Shown piece after piece: positions 6,841 to 13,006 of a DNA stretch of 36,924 nucleotides (the stretch's first letter is position 1; every line of letters starts with the position of its first letter). A program made the position numbers and the translations under genes. The notes beneath the pieces are model-generated. The model had not been told where the DNA came from, searched no databases, and saw nothing but the letters and a program-made list of their open reading frames with translations. Source of the stretch: a virus; the IMG/VR virus record IMGVR_UViG_3300042898_000090, positions 1 through 36,924 of that record; one strand, written 5' to 3'.

Positions 6841-6874
6841 GTTGCATCTTAGCAACAAATTTAAATTATTTAAA
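6841..6874. promoter_or_regulatory. Operator-like palindromes between divergent operons
   Basis: TTTAAAT-T-ATTTAAA at 6860-6874 is a perfect 15-bp dyad with one centre base. GTTGC (6841-6845) and GCAAC (6852-6856) form a second inverted repeat immediately upstream of the regulator ATG. A half-site with TTTTAAA occurs near 6890. The stretch is AT-rich and lies between divergent genes, which suits an operator for the Cro-like protein and a minus-strand promoter. Confidence 0.6.
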
Positions 6875-6903
6875 CAAATTGTGAAAATATTTTAAACATG
6901 GTG

Positions 6904-6930
6904 TTGAAAAGCCAAATTTGCGATTAGAAT
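6904..6930 (+). promoter_or_regulatory. Candidate sigma70 promoter for the plus-strand block
   Basis: TTGAAA at 6904-6909 and TAGAAT at 6925-6930 form a sigma70-like pair with a 15-base spacer, slightly short of the usual 17. It lies just before the plus-strand genes and overlaps the operator region. A small CCCC/GGGG hairpin (6940-6956) lies in the leader. The match is imperfect. Confidence 0.45.
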
Positions 6931-6975
6931 TTGTCCATGCCCCGAACTTCTTGGGGACTACTAGGAGAAAAAGCA

Positions 6976-7173
6976 ATGCGCGTTACTCACTTAAACAAAG
7001 GCGGCTATGGGATGGCTTCCAAAACTGCTTGCGGTCGCAACATCTTGCGTACCCCAATTTCTGTTAATTGGTCTGAATTCAAAACCGAACCTACTGAATA
7101 CCGTTGCGTTAAATGCGTAACAAGCAAACAGTTTGAATTTAACAACCGCCAAGATTCCAAAAAAGCAATTTAA
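6976..7173 (+). CDS. Small Cys-containing hypothetical protein
   Basis: From the ATG at 6976 the protein is 65 residues (MRVTHLNKGGYGMASKTACG and on), with an RCVKCV pair near the end and Cys in KTACGRN, so a small zinc site is possible. An AGGAG ribosome site at 6963-6967 has ideal spacing, which fixes this start over the upstream TTG and ATG choices. A terminator-like hairpin follows it. I do not recognise a family. Confidence 0.65.
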   Translation: MRVTHLNKGGYGMASKTACGRNILRTPISVNWSEFKTEPTEYRCVKCVTSKQFEFNNRQDSKKAI

Positions 7174-7179
7174 CCTTTG

Positions 7180-7199
7180 CCCCGCTTCAGGGGTCTTTT
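7180..7199 (+). terminator. Weak intrinsic terminator or attenuator
   Basis: CCCC at 7180-7183 pairs with GGGG at 7190-7193 across GCTTCA, followed by TCTTTT (7194-7199). The stem is only 4 bp, so it may be partial and act as an attenuator between the first and second plus-strand genes rather than a full stop. Confidence 0.45.
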
Positions 7200-7213
7200 A
7201 GAAAGAAACCAAA

Positions 7214-7435
7214 ATGACAAATTTATTTAAAGCAGATTGTTACTTTAAAGCAGAACAATACAACCCCCGCATCCGCGCTACTGTACCGCCCGCTTGGGTT
7301 GTTGAATTTGATTGCGCTTTGCCCAATACAAATGTGCCGCCCGTGTTTTTTGGTAACACCCGCAAAGAAGCAATCCAAAACGCAATTGATTGTTTGCAAT
7401 CATTCGGTTTAACTGGTCGTTTAATTCTTAACTAA
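7214..7435 (+). CDS. Hypothetical small protein
   Basis: The 73-residue protein starts MTNLFKADCYFKAEQYNP and has a beta-rich core (AWVVEFDCALP) with a C-terminal helix (RKEAIQNAIDCLQSFG). I recognise no family. The ribosome site (GAAAG about 10 bases upstream) is weak. Its AT-rich composition matches its neighbours. Confidence 0.55.
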   Translation: MTNLFKADCYFKAEQYNPRIRATVPPAWVVEFDCALPNTNVPPVFFGNTRKEAIQNAIDCLQSFGLTGRLILN

Positions 7436-7441
7436 AAAAAA

Positions 7442-7457
7442 CGGGGGCTTAGTCCCC
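7442..7457. promoter_or_regulatory. GGGGG/CCCCC hairpin after the 73-residue gene
   Basis: GGGGG pairs with CCCCC across CTTAGT, with eight adenines on the plus side before it. On the minus strand that reads as a stem followed by a U-run, an intrinsic terminator shape, but little minus-strand transcription is expected here. On the plus strand it could be a processing or attenuation hairpin just before a 30-residue membrane gene. Confidence 0.4.
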
Positions 7458-7472
7458 CATGAAAGACAAAAC

Positions 7473-7565
7473 ATGAAACACAAAATCATTACTACTTTAA
7501 TTGAATGTACTTTGGCAATCGTCATCTTTGGCGGTATCGGTGTACTACTGGCATGGCGGGGGTAG
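7473..7565 (+). CDS. 30-residue single-pass membrane protein
   Basis: The ATG at 7473 opens MKHKIITTLIEC, then TLAIVIFGGIGVLLAW and RG, stop TAG. A hydrophobic stretch of about 18 residues with flanking charges predicts one membrane span. It precedes the 52-residue basic gene, whose ATG lies two bases after its stop. Function unknown. Confidence 0.5.
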   Translation: MKHKIITTLIECTLAIVIFGGIGVLLAWRG

Positions 7566-7567
7566 GC

Positions 7568-7726
7568 ATGAACACACGATTCTTAAAACGCGTTCGCGCT
7601 ATGTTTGCATCCTACGATGCACCACCTGAAGTTATCCGTTCCTATCAACGCCAATGGGTGCGTAGCGTTCGTAAATTAGGCGACAAATGGTTAATTGCTA
7701 AACAAATAGAAAGAATTGAACAATGA
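7568..7726 (+). CDS. Small basic hypothetical protein
   Basis: From the ATG at 7568 the protein is 52 residues and strongly basic: MNTRFLKRVRAMFASYDAPP, then EVIRSYQRQWVRSVRKLGDKW. The upstream ATG at 7505 in the same frame would run through the membrane gene. A GGGGG run just upstream can serve as ribosome site. The stop overlaps the ERF gene start as ATGA, so it is coupled to recombination. It could bind DNA, which is inference. Confidence 0.55.
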   Translation: MNTRFLKRVRAMFASYDAPPEVIRSYQRQWVRSVRKLGDKWLIAKQIERIEQ

Positions 7727-8271
7727 AACAAATTGCCACGGCATTGGTGCAAGCACAAAAAGCATTTGCACCCGCTTTAAAGAACGCCTACAACCCGCAT
7801 TTTAAAAACAAGTACGCTGACCTTGCCGCTTGCGTTGAAGCGGTTATAGACGCGTTAAACAATAACGGCATTGCCCTTGTGCAAAAGTCTTACGATTGCG
7901 TTGGCGGCATTATGGTTGAAACTGTATTTGTTCACGAATCGGGCGAAATGCTTGAATGTGGCATCTTGCAATTTCCTGTAGTCAAAAATGACCCGCCCGC
8001 TTATATGTCGGCATTGACCTACGCCCGCCGCGGTTCGCTGATGGCGGCTTGTGGCATAGCCCCTGAAGATGATGATGGCGCGTTAGCAACCATCCCTGCA
8101 AAGAATGTTAATGAAACTGCCCTTATAGACCACTTAGCCGCTATTGAGGCATCAACCGACCAAGATAGTTTAAAGAACGCCTACAAAGCCGCATACACCG
8201 CTTGTAATGGCAATGCTGATTGGCAAAAGAAAGTGATTGCCGCCAAAGATAAAGTTAAAGCAAAACTGTAA
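7723..8271 (+). CDS. ERF-family single-strand annealing protein
   Basis: The 182-residue protein has the ERF pattern: HFKNKYADLAACVEAV near 27-42, GIALVQKSYD, then ALTYARRGSLMAACGI (97-112) followed by APEDDDGA. The ARR-x-L-x3-GI-x3-DDD motif defines phage ERF proteins, which anneal complementary single strands and partner with a 5-3 exonuclease. Such a partner, the YqaJ-type exonuclease, is three genes downstream. The start overlaps the previous stop (ATGA). Confidence 0.85.
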   Translation: MKQIATALVQAQKAFAPALKNAYNPHFKNKYADLAACVEAVIDALNNNGIALVQKSYDCVGGIMVETVFVHESGEMLECGILQFPVVKNDPPAYMSALTYARRGSLMAACGIAPEDDDGALATIPAKNVNETALIDHLAAIEASTDQDSLKNAYKAAYTACNGNADWQKKVIAAKDKVKAKL

Positions 8272-8507
8272 TGTGGCGCAAAAGGGAAATTCTTATGATT
8301 GAAAAAGTTGATTACAAAGCATTGTGGGAACAAATGTGTCAACGATGCGATGAATTGGATAAAAAGTTAGCGCAACGCACATGGGTTGGTTTAACGGATG
8401 ATGAACTTTTTGATTGTTGGGAAAGTGCAATGAATGGAAATGTTTACACAAAAATGAGAGTCTATAACGCCATTGAATCAAAATTAAGGAGTAAGAACAA
8501 TGGATGA
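8271..8507 (+). CDS. Small phage protein with WVGLTDDEL motif
   Basis: The frame gives 78 residues from the ATG at 8271, which overlaps the ERF stop (TAATG). A second candidate start, ATG at 8295 (MIEKVDYKALWEQ), has a GGGA ribosome site upstream and is equally plausible. The body contains LDKKLAQRTWVGLTDDELFDCW and a C-terminal NAIESKLR. I recall WVGLTD-x-E in many phage hypothetical proteins; function unknown. It sits between ERF and the exonuclease pair. Confidence 0.55.
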   Translation: MWRKREILMIEKVDYKALWEQMCQRCDELDKKLAQRTWVGLTDDELFDCWESAMNGNVYTKMRVYNAIESKLRSKNNG

Positions 8508-8739
8508 ACAACCAACTATCGGAACAATCCGTTTTGATAATGACATTTACAAAGCAAAGGGTGAATATAAATTTTATGTACCTGAATTTTCTGATTGGGC
8601 TTGCTATATGTTTGGCAATAAACCTGAAACAAATTACGGAATGAAATACATCCCAAGAAAAGGGGATGAACCTAATTGGTTTGTTCGTTGGATGATGAAA
8701 GTTTGTTTTGATTGCACATGGGTTAAGGAAAAAAAATGA
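8500..8739 (+). CDS. Hypothetical small protein
   Basis: The 79-residue protein starts MDEQPTIGTIRFDNDIYKAK and is rich in Trp, Tyr and Phe (WFVRWMMKVCFDCTW). It may fold as a small beta domain. A strong AAGGAG precedes its ATG. The stop overlaps the exonuclease start (ATGA). No family recognised. Confidence 0.6.
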   Translation: MDEQPTIGTIRFDNDIYKAKGEYKFYVPEFSDWACYMFGNKPETNYGMKYIPRKGDEPNWFVRWMMKVCFDCTWVKEKK

Positions 8740-9368
8740 TTGAAAAAGTTGAACAAGGTACGCCCGAATGGTTTGCCGCACGATTGGGTAATGTCACGGC
8801 ATCCCGCGTTGCTGATGTAATTGCCAAAACCAAAAGTGGTTATTCAGCATCACGCGAAAACTACATGGCGCAATTGATTTGCGAACGCATGACAAACACG
8901 GTTGCAGAATCGTACACAAATGCGGCTATGCAATGGGGTACGGAAACCGAACCACTTGCCCGCGCCGCCTATGAATCCGTAGCCGATGTTTTGGTTGATG
9001 AAGTAGGGTATGTTCAGCACCCACGCATTGAACGCGCAGGGGCATCGCCTGATGGCTTGATAGGCTTGTTTGGGTTACTTGAAATTAAATGCCCTAACAC
9101 CGCTACCCATATCGACACATTGATTAGCGAACAAGTACCGACAAAGTACATAACCCAAATGCAATGGCAAATGGTTTGTACGGGTCGGGCTTGGTGCGAT
9201 TTCGTATCGTTTGACCCACGGTTGCCAAACGGGTTACAAGTGTTTGTTAAGCGCGTTGAATTTGATACGGAATATGCGGCAACGCTAGAAATAGAAGTGG
9301 TTAAGTTCTTAGCCGAACTAGATACCAAAATTAGTAAACTGAATGAAAGATTAAACCATGTCAACTAA
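8736..9368 (+). CDS. YqaJ-like viral recombinase exonuclease
   Basis: The 210-residue protein has the YqaJ/lambda-exonuclease pattern: an N-terminal QGTPEWFAARLGNVTASRV, a WGTETEPLARAAYE block (67-80), Asp106 in SPDGL, and Glu116-x-Lys118 in LLEIKCP, then a Gln-rich helix with YITQMQWQM. These are the PD-(D/E)xK metal and catalytic residues. It would chew one strand from double-strand ends, leaving single strands for ERF to anneal. It overlaps the previous and next genes by 4 and 11 bases. Confidence 0.85.
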   Translation: MIEKVEQGTPEWFAARLGNVTASRVADVIAKTKSGYSASRENYMAQLICERMTNTVAESYTNAAMQWGTETEPLARAAYESVADVLVDEVGYVQHPRIERAGASPDGLIGLFGLLEIKCPNTATHIDTLISEQVPTKYITQMQWQMVCTGRAWCDFVSFDPRLPNGLQVFVKRVEFDTEYAATLEIEVVKFLAELDTKISKLNERLNHVN

Positions 9369-9597
9369 ATTAGATTTAATCGCCGTAGTGGGCGAATACA
9401 CCGATGCCCAAGGCAACAATAAAAAAAGGTTTGCCAAAGTGGGAACGCTATGGGATAAAGGGCAGGGCATCAGTTTAAAGATTGACAATGTGCCGCTTAA
9501 TTGGGATGGTTGGTTAAGTGCTAAACCGCCGCTAGAACCTAAATCAGCACCACGCCAAGCCGCGCCAGTATTTGATGATATGGATGCGCCCTTCTAA
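9358..9597 (+). CDS. Small SSB-tail protein (candidate single-strand binding factor)
   Basis: The 79-residue protein starts STKLDLIAVVGEYTDAQG, with a beta-rich core (GTLWDKGQGISLKIDNVP) and a Pro/Lys linker. It ends DDMDAPF, which resembles the acidic C-terminal tip of bacterial SSB (DDDIPF), the peptide that recruits SSB partners. Small phage proteins of this layout are often adjacent to YqaJ/ERF pairs. The binding function is inferred from the tail and context, not from an OB fold I could prove. Confidence 0.65.
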   Translation: MSTKLDLIAVVGEYTDAQGNNKKRFAKVGTLWDKGQGISLKIDNVPLNWDGWLSAKPPLEPKSAPRQAAPVFDDMDAPF

Positions 9598-9604
9598 GTA
9601 ACAC

Positions 9605-9649
9605 GGGGGGAAAACGCGACAATTCTGTCGGGCGAACGCCAGTACCCCC
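9605..9649 (+). promoter_or_regulatory. Structured leader with nested hairpins
   Basis: GGGGGG at 9605-9610 can pair with CCCCC at 9645-9649, enclosing a perfect inner hairpin CGACA-ATTC-TGTCG (9617-9630). The stretch lies between the SSB-tail gene and the 164-residue gene. No ORF fills it. It may be a leader or attenuator RNA. Confidence 0.45.
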
Positions 9650-9669
9650 ACCTTATAGGACACTACAAA

Positions 9670-10164
9670 ATGAACGATTTGTTTGAAGAAGAATATTTGG
9701 CAAAGATTAGCGCAGATTATTTAAAAGTTCTGCAAAACGATGGCGGTAATTGTCCATGTTGTAAACGCTTTGGCAAGTACAACGGGTTCACCATCACGCA
9801 TAAGAACGCCCAAGCCTTGATTTGGATTTACAAAAGTGCCGCAATTGATGGTTGGGTAAACACGGCTAAAAATGCACCACGCGAATTTATGCGGGCTAAA
9901 ACTTTTACCAATATGCGCTATTGGGGATTGATTGAAGCACACCCAAACGATAGCAAAGAAGTTCGCGGGTCGGGTTATTGGCGCATCACTCAAAAGGGCA
10001 TCAATTACATTAACGGGCAAATGCGGTTGCCAAAGAAAGTATTTGTTTACAACCGCAAGTTAGTTGGCTACGGTGAACAACAACTTTACTTTAAAGAATG
10101 TTTTAAAGAATACTTTAATCTTGAAGAAGCAATGAATTCAAACTTTAATTTGGAATCAACTTAG
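9670..10164 (+). CDS. Zinc/winged-helix DNA-binding-like phage protein
   Basis: The 164-residue protein has a CPCCKRFGKY segment near residue 28, a tryptophan-containing helix (IYKSAAIDGWVNTA), then MRYWGLIEAHP, SGYWRITQKGINYINGQ and a C-terminal YNRKLVGYG block. I recall this set (Cys pair, YWGLIE, GxWR-x-T-x-KG) as a widespread phage protein with a winged-helix-like centre. A role in transcription or DNA binding is likely but unproven. It is the last gene of the plus block and converges with the endolysin, overlapping its end by 9 bases with no terminator between. Confidence 0.6.
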   Translation: MNDLFEEEYLAKISADYLKVLQNDGGNCPCCKRFGKYNGFTITHKNAQALIWIYKSAAIDGWVNTAKNAPREFMRAKTFTNMRYWGLIEAHPNDSKEVRGSGYWRITQKGINYINGQMRLPKKVFVYNRKLVGYGEQQLYFKECFKEYFNLEEAMNSNFNLEST

Positions 10165-10659
10165 AAACAAAGCGCGTTCGGCTTGTCTGCGTTTGACTAA
10201 ACCTTTTACTTCTTTACCGCCCGCTTTTGTCCATGACATAAACGCAGTAGCCGCGTCATCCCATTCACCGCGGTTTACTTTCATGCGAATGGTAGAACGC
10301 TGATAGTTTCCAAGTCCCGCGTTGTATGCAAAAGAAACAATAGAGTCGAATTTGCTTTGATGACCAACCAAATTAGGGCTAAGTCTAAGAACACCACGTT
10401 CAAAAATATCAATGTCCATTTTGAACAAATCGACCAATTCCGATTTTTCCCACGCACGGTTATCCCCTTCTTTTAGTTGATAGTCGCCACGGATTAAACC
10501 CGTGTAGCCTTCTTTACGAATGTTTGGCAAGGCTAGTTGGTCGCTATACATTGCGTGACCGTAGCCTACTGTCCAAATCGCGGCACTACACCGATACGGG
10601 CGCGTTCTGTAGCCCTCAAAGAAGTGCATTAAATGTTCGCCTTCTTTGCTGATTTTCAT
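10156..10659 (-). CDS. GH24 (T4-lysozyme-type) endolysin
   Basis: From the ATG at 10659 the protein is 167 residues (the longer reading starts at a TTG). It has the GH24 spacing: Glu15 in FFEGYR, Cys24 in PYRCSA and Thr30 in IWTVGYGH. These correspond to T4 Glu11, Asp20 and Thr26 at offsets of 9 and 6 residues. Cys in place of Asp is common in phage lysozymes and tolerated by T4 lysozyme. No signal peptide is evident, so export would need the holin. The start overlaps the holin gene stop (ATGA). Confidence 0.85.
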   Translation of the reverse strand: MKISKEGEHLMHFFEGYRTRPYRCSAAIWTVGYGHAMYSDQLALPNIRKEGYTGLIRGDYQLKEGDNRAWEKSELVDLFKMDIDIFERGVLRLSPNLVGHQSKFDSIVSFAYNAGLGNYQRSTIRMKVNRGEWDDAATAFMSWTKAGGKEVKGLVKRRQAERALFLS

Positions 10660-11159
10660 TTCTTGTTCCACCCGCGTGAACCAAACCAAAAACCAATGAT
10701 GCCGCCAAGCATAGCCATTTCATCCGAACTAAAAATAATGTCGGACAAACGAATTAAATCATCCATGTTTTGCACAAGGCTAGGGCGCGTATAGATGTAG
10801 TACGCAATCCAAGCATTGATAGCACAAAGTTCAAAAACAAAAATGTAGGTAACAGTTGGGCGAACCGTGCCAACGTAATTAGCAACCCAAGTAGAAGCGC
10901 GTTCTAAAACCTTTTCATCATGCTTTAGTGCCGCTTCCGTCATTTGTGCTTCTGTTTCCATTGCAATTTGGTCGGTGCGGATTTCTTCAATACGCGCTTG
11001 TGCGGCAAACCCTGCGGCGGCTAACTGTAGTTCGCGTTCTGTTTGCATTTTAGCCAAAGCAAGTTCATGCGCTTGGTCGGCTTTGTTTTGAAAGTAATCA
11101 AGTAGTTTAGGCAAACCCGAAATGAGTAAACCGCCAAGTGTAGAAAATAGTGAAAGCAT
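10656..11159 (-). CDS. 3-TM holin (GTA_holin_3TM type)
   Basis: The 167-residue protein has an N-terminal segment with LFSTLGGLLISGLPKLL, a long charged helical middle (KADQAHELALAKMQTERE and HDEKVLERAS), then hydrophobic segments YIFVFELCAINAWIAYY and a C-terminal MLGGIIGFWFGSRGW. The layout, including the PKLLDYF start and GFWFGSRG end, matches the GTA-type three-segment holin family. It lies right upstream of the endolysin on the same strand. Timing of lysis would depend on it. Confidence 0.75.
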   Translation of the reverse strand: MLSLFSTLGGLLISGLPKLLDYFQNKADQAHELALAKMQTERELQLAAAGFAAQARIEEIRTDQIAMETEAQMTEAALKHDEKVLERASTWVANYVGTVRPTVTYIFVFELCAINAWIAYYIYTRPSLVQNMDDLIRLSDIIFSSDEMAMLGGIIGFWFGSRGWNKK

Positions 11160-11308
11160 TACAGTCCAATCATTCCAAGAAGTTTATTAACAATCTTATC
11201 TGCTAAAGCATCGGGAATGAACTTCAGCAAACCAAGCACCCATATAGCAATACATAGCCTAACAAATACTTTACAAAATAGTTCAAATTGTTTTTGGTAC
11301 TCATTCAC
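11159..11308 (-). CDS. Small single-pass membrane protein of lysis block
   Basis: I propose GTG at 11308 as start: it overlaps the TGA of the upstream gene (GTGA) and has an AAGGTG ribosome site. The product is about 49 residues: an N-terminal VNEYQKQFELFCKVF, then a hydrophobic segment RLCIAIWVLGLLKFIP and a helical end. An ATG at 11332 in the same frame is the alternative. It overlaps the holin gene by one base. It could be an anti-holin or spanin-like helper; that is speculation. Confidence 0.45.
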   Translation of the reverse strand: MNEYQKQFELFCKVFVRLCIAIWVLGLLKFIPDALADKIVNKLLGMIGL

Positions 11309-11799
11309 CGCCCGCACCTTGTCGTAGCGCATAGTTCGGCAATTTGTGTAAGCCCCCAACCTACCGCGCCAACCAACATAACAAGAACAACAATTGCAAC
11401 CGCCCATTGCATTTGTTCTGCTTCTAAATCCTTTTGGCGTTGTTCTTCTTCTTTGGCTTTACGGGCGGCTATGGCATCATCTCTATCCATTTCAGCGGCG
11501 CGGGCTTTAATCTTGTTCCAAACGTCAATATTGCCCGTCTGCATATAAAGCAATTGAAGTTGGGATTCCAACTTAGCGGTTTCCATCAACGCATTTTCTA
11601 TTTGCATTGCAACGCTAAAGTTGGATTTGTTGCCCGACCTTTTGGCTTCAACCATCGCCTTGGTCGCTTGGCTACGCGCATCAAATAGTTTGCCAACAAC
11701 GCCCGCTAAACCGCCTAAATCGTTTGCAATCTTGGCGGCTTTACGAACTACTGCTATGGCACTCTGTAGCCCTTCTAATGCGGTTATGGGGTCTATCAT
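11305..11799 (-). CDS. Coiled-coil protein with C-terminal membrane anchor
   Basis: From the ATG at 11799 (overlapping the previous TGA) the protein begins MIDPITALEGLQSAIAVV and contains a glycine-containing segment, long charged helices (KAKEEEQRQKDLEAEQ) and a hydrophobic end WAVAIVVLVMLVGAVGWGL. The start pattern resembles phage proteins of the lysis and assembly region that I recall as uncharacterised. A single C-terminal membrane span with a cytoplasmic helix fits a lysis-accessory role, not shown. The 11820 start is less likely because it would overlap the 48-residue gene. Confidence 0.55.
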   Translation of the reverse strand: MIDPITALEGLQSAIAVVRKAAKIANDLGGLAGVVGKLFDARSQATKAMVEAKRSGNKSNFSVAMQIENALMETAKLESQLQLLYMQTGNIDVWNKIKARAAEMDRDDAIAARKAKEEEQRQKDLEAEQMQWAVAIVVLVMLVGAVGWGLTQIAELCATTRCGR

Positions 11800-11942
11800 T
11801 TGCGTACAACTTTCACCCATTCAAGGCAAACAACCTTTCGGTTATAAACATCACCCGACCATGCCCATCGGATACAACGATATTCTGTCTTATCAGATGC
11901 CGCTTGTGATGCTGATAGAAAAACCACAAGCAACCAACGCAT
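11796..11942 (-). CDS. 48-residue secreted Cys-containing lysis-region protein
   Basis: The ATG at 11942 opens MRWLLVVFLSASQAASDK, a classic signal-peptide-like start with a cleavage-like Ala-Ala, followed by TEYRCIRWAW and VVCLEWVKVVRK. The mature part has two Cys (23 and 39) that could pair in the periplasm. The stop overlaps the next ATG (ATGA). I recall small phage proteins with a C-x-RW and CxEW pattern in lysis blocks, without known function. A spanin-like or regulatory role is only a guess. Confidence 0.55.
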   Translation of the reverse strand: MRWLLVVFLSASQAASDKTEYRCIRWAWSGDVYNRKVVCLEWVKVVRK

Positions 11943-11945
11943 TTA

Positions 11946-12038
11946 CTACCACCCTGCCCATACAATGATGTATGTGCAAAAAATAACAAATGCCGTAATG
12001 CAAACCGCCGCTACAAATGCAACGGCGTAATCTTTCAT
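11946..12038 (-). CDS. 30-residue single-pass membrane protein
   Basis: The frame from ATG 12038 reads MKDYAVAFVAAVCIT, then AFVIFCTYIIVWAGW and TAG. Nearly all residues are hydrophobic, giving one span. The start overlaps the stop of the 58-residue gene (ATGA). It is a candidate small holin or anti-holin; no activity is shown. Confidence 0.55.
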   Translation of the reverse strand: MKDYAVAFVAAVCITAFVIFCTYIIVWAGW

Positions 12039-12211
12039 TTCAAATGCACAAGCGATGAATACACAACGCCCGCCATGCCAATAAGCATAGCCCCGCAAGC
12101 CTTGATTAAAATTCCTTCTAGCCGTTTAAGCCTTGCACAAAGCATTTCATAACGCAATGTGCAAATGGCTTCATGGCTATCTAATCTTGATTCAACATCA
12201 TTGGATGGCAT
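12035..12211 (-). CDS. XhlA/holin-like coiled-coil plus TM protein
   Basis: The 58-residue protein has a coiled-coil-like N-terminal helix (ESRLDSHEAICTLRYEML) followed by a hydrophobic segment (GAMLIGMAGVVYSSLV). This soluble-helix-plus-anchor layout is typical of XhlA-like holin partners. The start overlaps the 52-residue gene by 14 bases and the stop overlaps the next gene by ATGA. It likely assists membrane lesion formation. Confidence 0.6.
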   Translation of the reverse strand: MPSNDVESRLDSHEAICTLRYEMLCARLKRLEGILIKACGAMLIGMAGVVYSSLVHLK

Positions 12212-12356
12212 CTTCAGGTGCTTTCATTTGCGCATCGGCTTGCCCCTTAATCTTTACGACCAAGTTCCATGCGCCCGTTTTGGTAGGCAAATCGCCTAAC
12301 ACTTGCAAAATTGCGTTTGTTTCTTCAACGGTCAAAGTTAGTGTAATGTCTTGCAT
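12198..12356 (-). CDS. 52-residue conserved phage protein of lysis block
   Basis: The protein reads MQDITLTLTVEETNAILQVL, then GDLPTKTGAWNLVVKIKGQA and a Lys/Glu-rich end. I recall this small family (LSVEEVNGILQALG-like) as a very common phage hypothetical protein near the end of tail regions. An AGGAAAC ribosome site precedes the ATG at 12356 and overlaps the end of the terminator U-run upstream. Function unknown. Confidence 0.65.
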   Translation of the reverse strand: MQDITLTLTVEETNAILQVLGDLPTKTGAWNLVVKIKGQADAQMKAPEDAIQ

Positions 12357-12367
12357 TTTTGTTTCCT

Positions 12368-12395
12368 AAAAAAAGCCCGCCATTAAGGTTGGCGG
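12368..12395 (-). terminator. Strong intrinsic terminator between tail and lysis genes
   Basis: On the minus strand CCGCCA (12390-12395) pairs with TGGCGG (12377-12382) across a 7-base loop, then GC and a run of seven U (12368-12374). It ends the tail operon about 12 bases before the lysis block begins, so lysis genes are read by leakage, antitermination or a promoter not seen here. Confidence 0.75.
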
Positions 12396-12409
12396 TTTAC
12401 CCATAAATA

Positions 12410-12724
12410 TTATGCCCAAGGCAAAGCAGTATTTGCAGGGCTAACGGGCGGTGTAATTAAAGAATCAATTTGACCTTGAACGCAAGCCTGTGCGCTTGTC
12501 ATTTGTTGTTCAGGAATCCAACCAATCACAATTGCTTCAGTCAATTCGTTGTAGGGAATAAATGTTTCTGATTGCTGAGAATCAAATTGTGTATTACCAC
12601 CGATAGAGGCAGTGTTAGTGCCATCTACGCCAGTGACTTCCCACAAAGCATTGACCACATAGTTAGGGTCAGGCTGTTGCAGGGTGTACATTGCTGTGAT
12701 GCGGGTTGAAAACGTTGTTGCCAT
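12410..12724 (-). CDS. Tail-fibre-associated protein (DUF7936-like)
   Basis: The 104-residue protein starts MATTFSTRITAMYTLQQPDP and has a beta-rich body with an ELTEAIVIGWI helix and a C-terminal Pro-rich end (PPVSPANTALPW). I recall this pattern (DNLTQEIVVGW-like and terminal LPW) as a family near tail fibres in aquatic phages. It lies directly downstream of the tail genes and just before the terminator. It may be a fibre accessory or assembly factor. Confidence 0.6.
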   Translation of the reverse strand: MATTFSTRITAMYTLQQPDPNYVVNALWEVTGVDGTNTASIGGNTQFDSQQSETFIPYNELTEAIVIGWIPEQQMTSAQACVQGQIDSLITPPVSPANTALPWA

Positions 12725-12725
12725 G

Positions 12726-12983
12726 TTAGGCTCCTTGGTTACGTTGAGATGCTATTTGGGCTTGATAAGCCGCAATCACTTCAGCAGTCCAGACTGTATT
12801 GCAAATAGCAACAACATTAGCGGGAACGCCTGTCAGGTCTTGTGCGGGAGTGAGGCTTGAACGATGGTAGGTTTTACTTAATTCTTTGCCATCTTCCATA
12901 ATGCGAGTTGCCTCACGATACAGAACGATGCCGTTTTCGGTTACTGTGATTTGGTCAACAGTTGTGGTTTTGGTAAGTGACAT
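12726..12983 (-). CDS. Small tail-fibre accessory protein
   Basis: The 85-residue protein has an N-terminal beta segment (TVDQITVTENGIVLYREA), a charged centre (MEDGKELSKTYHRSSLTP), and a C-terminal helix (WTAEVIAAYQAQIA). The TVDQI-x-V/EDG-x-LS/HR pattern recurs downstream of tail fibres in phages I recall. It may be a fibre chaperone or structural add-on. It precedes the DUF7936-like gene by one base. Confidence 0.6.
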   Translation of the reverse strand: MSLTKTTTVDQITVTENGIVLYREATRIMEDGKELSKTYHRSSLTPAQDLTGVPANVVAICNTVWTAEVIAAYQAQIASQRNQGA

Positions 12984-13006
12984 GATTTTCCTTTGGTTAG
13001 TGTCCG

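Noticed and set aside
8293-8781. Minus-strand frame of 162 residues opposite the recombination block
   Set aside because: It crosses three real plus-strand genes with good starts and coupled overlaps and has a Phe/His/Ile-rich shadow composition.
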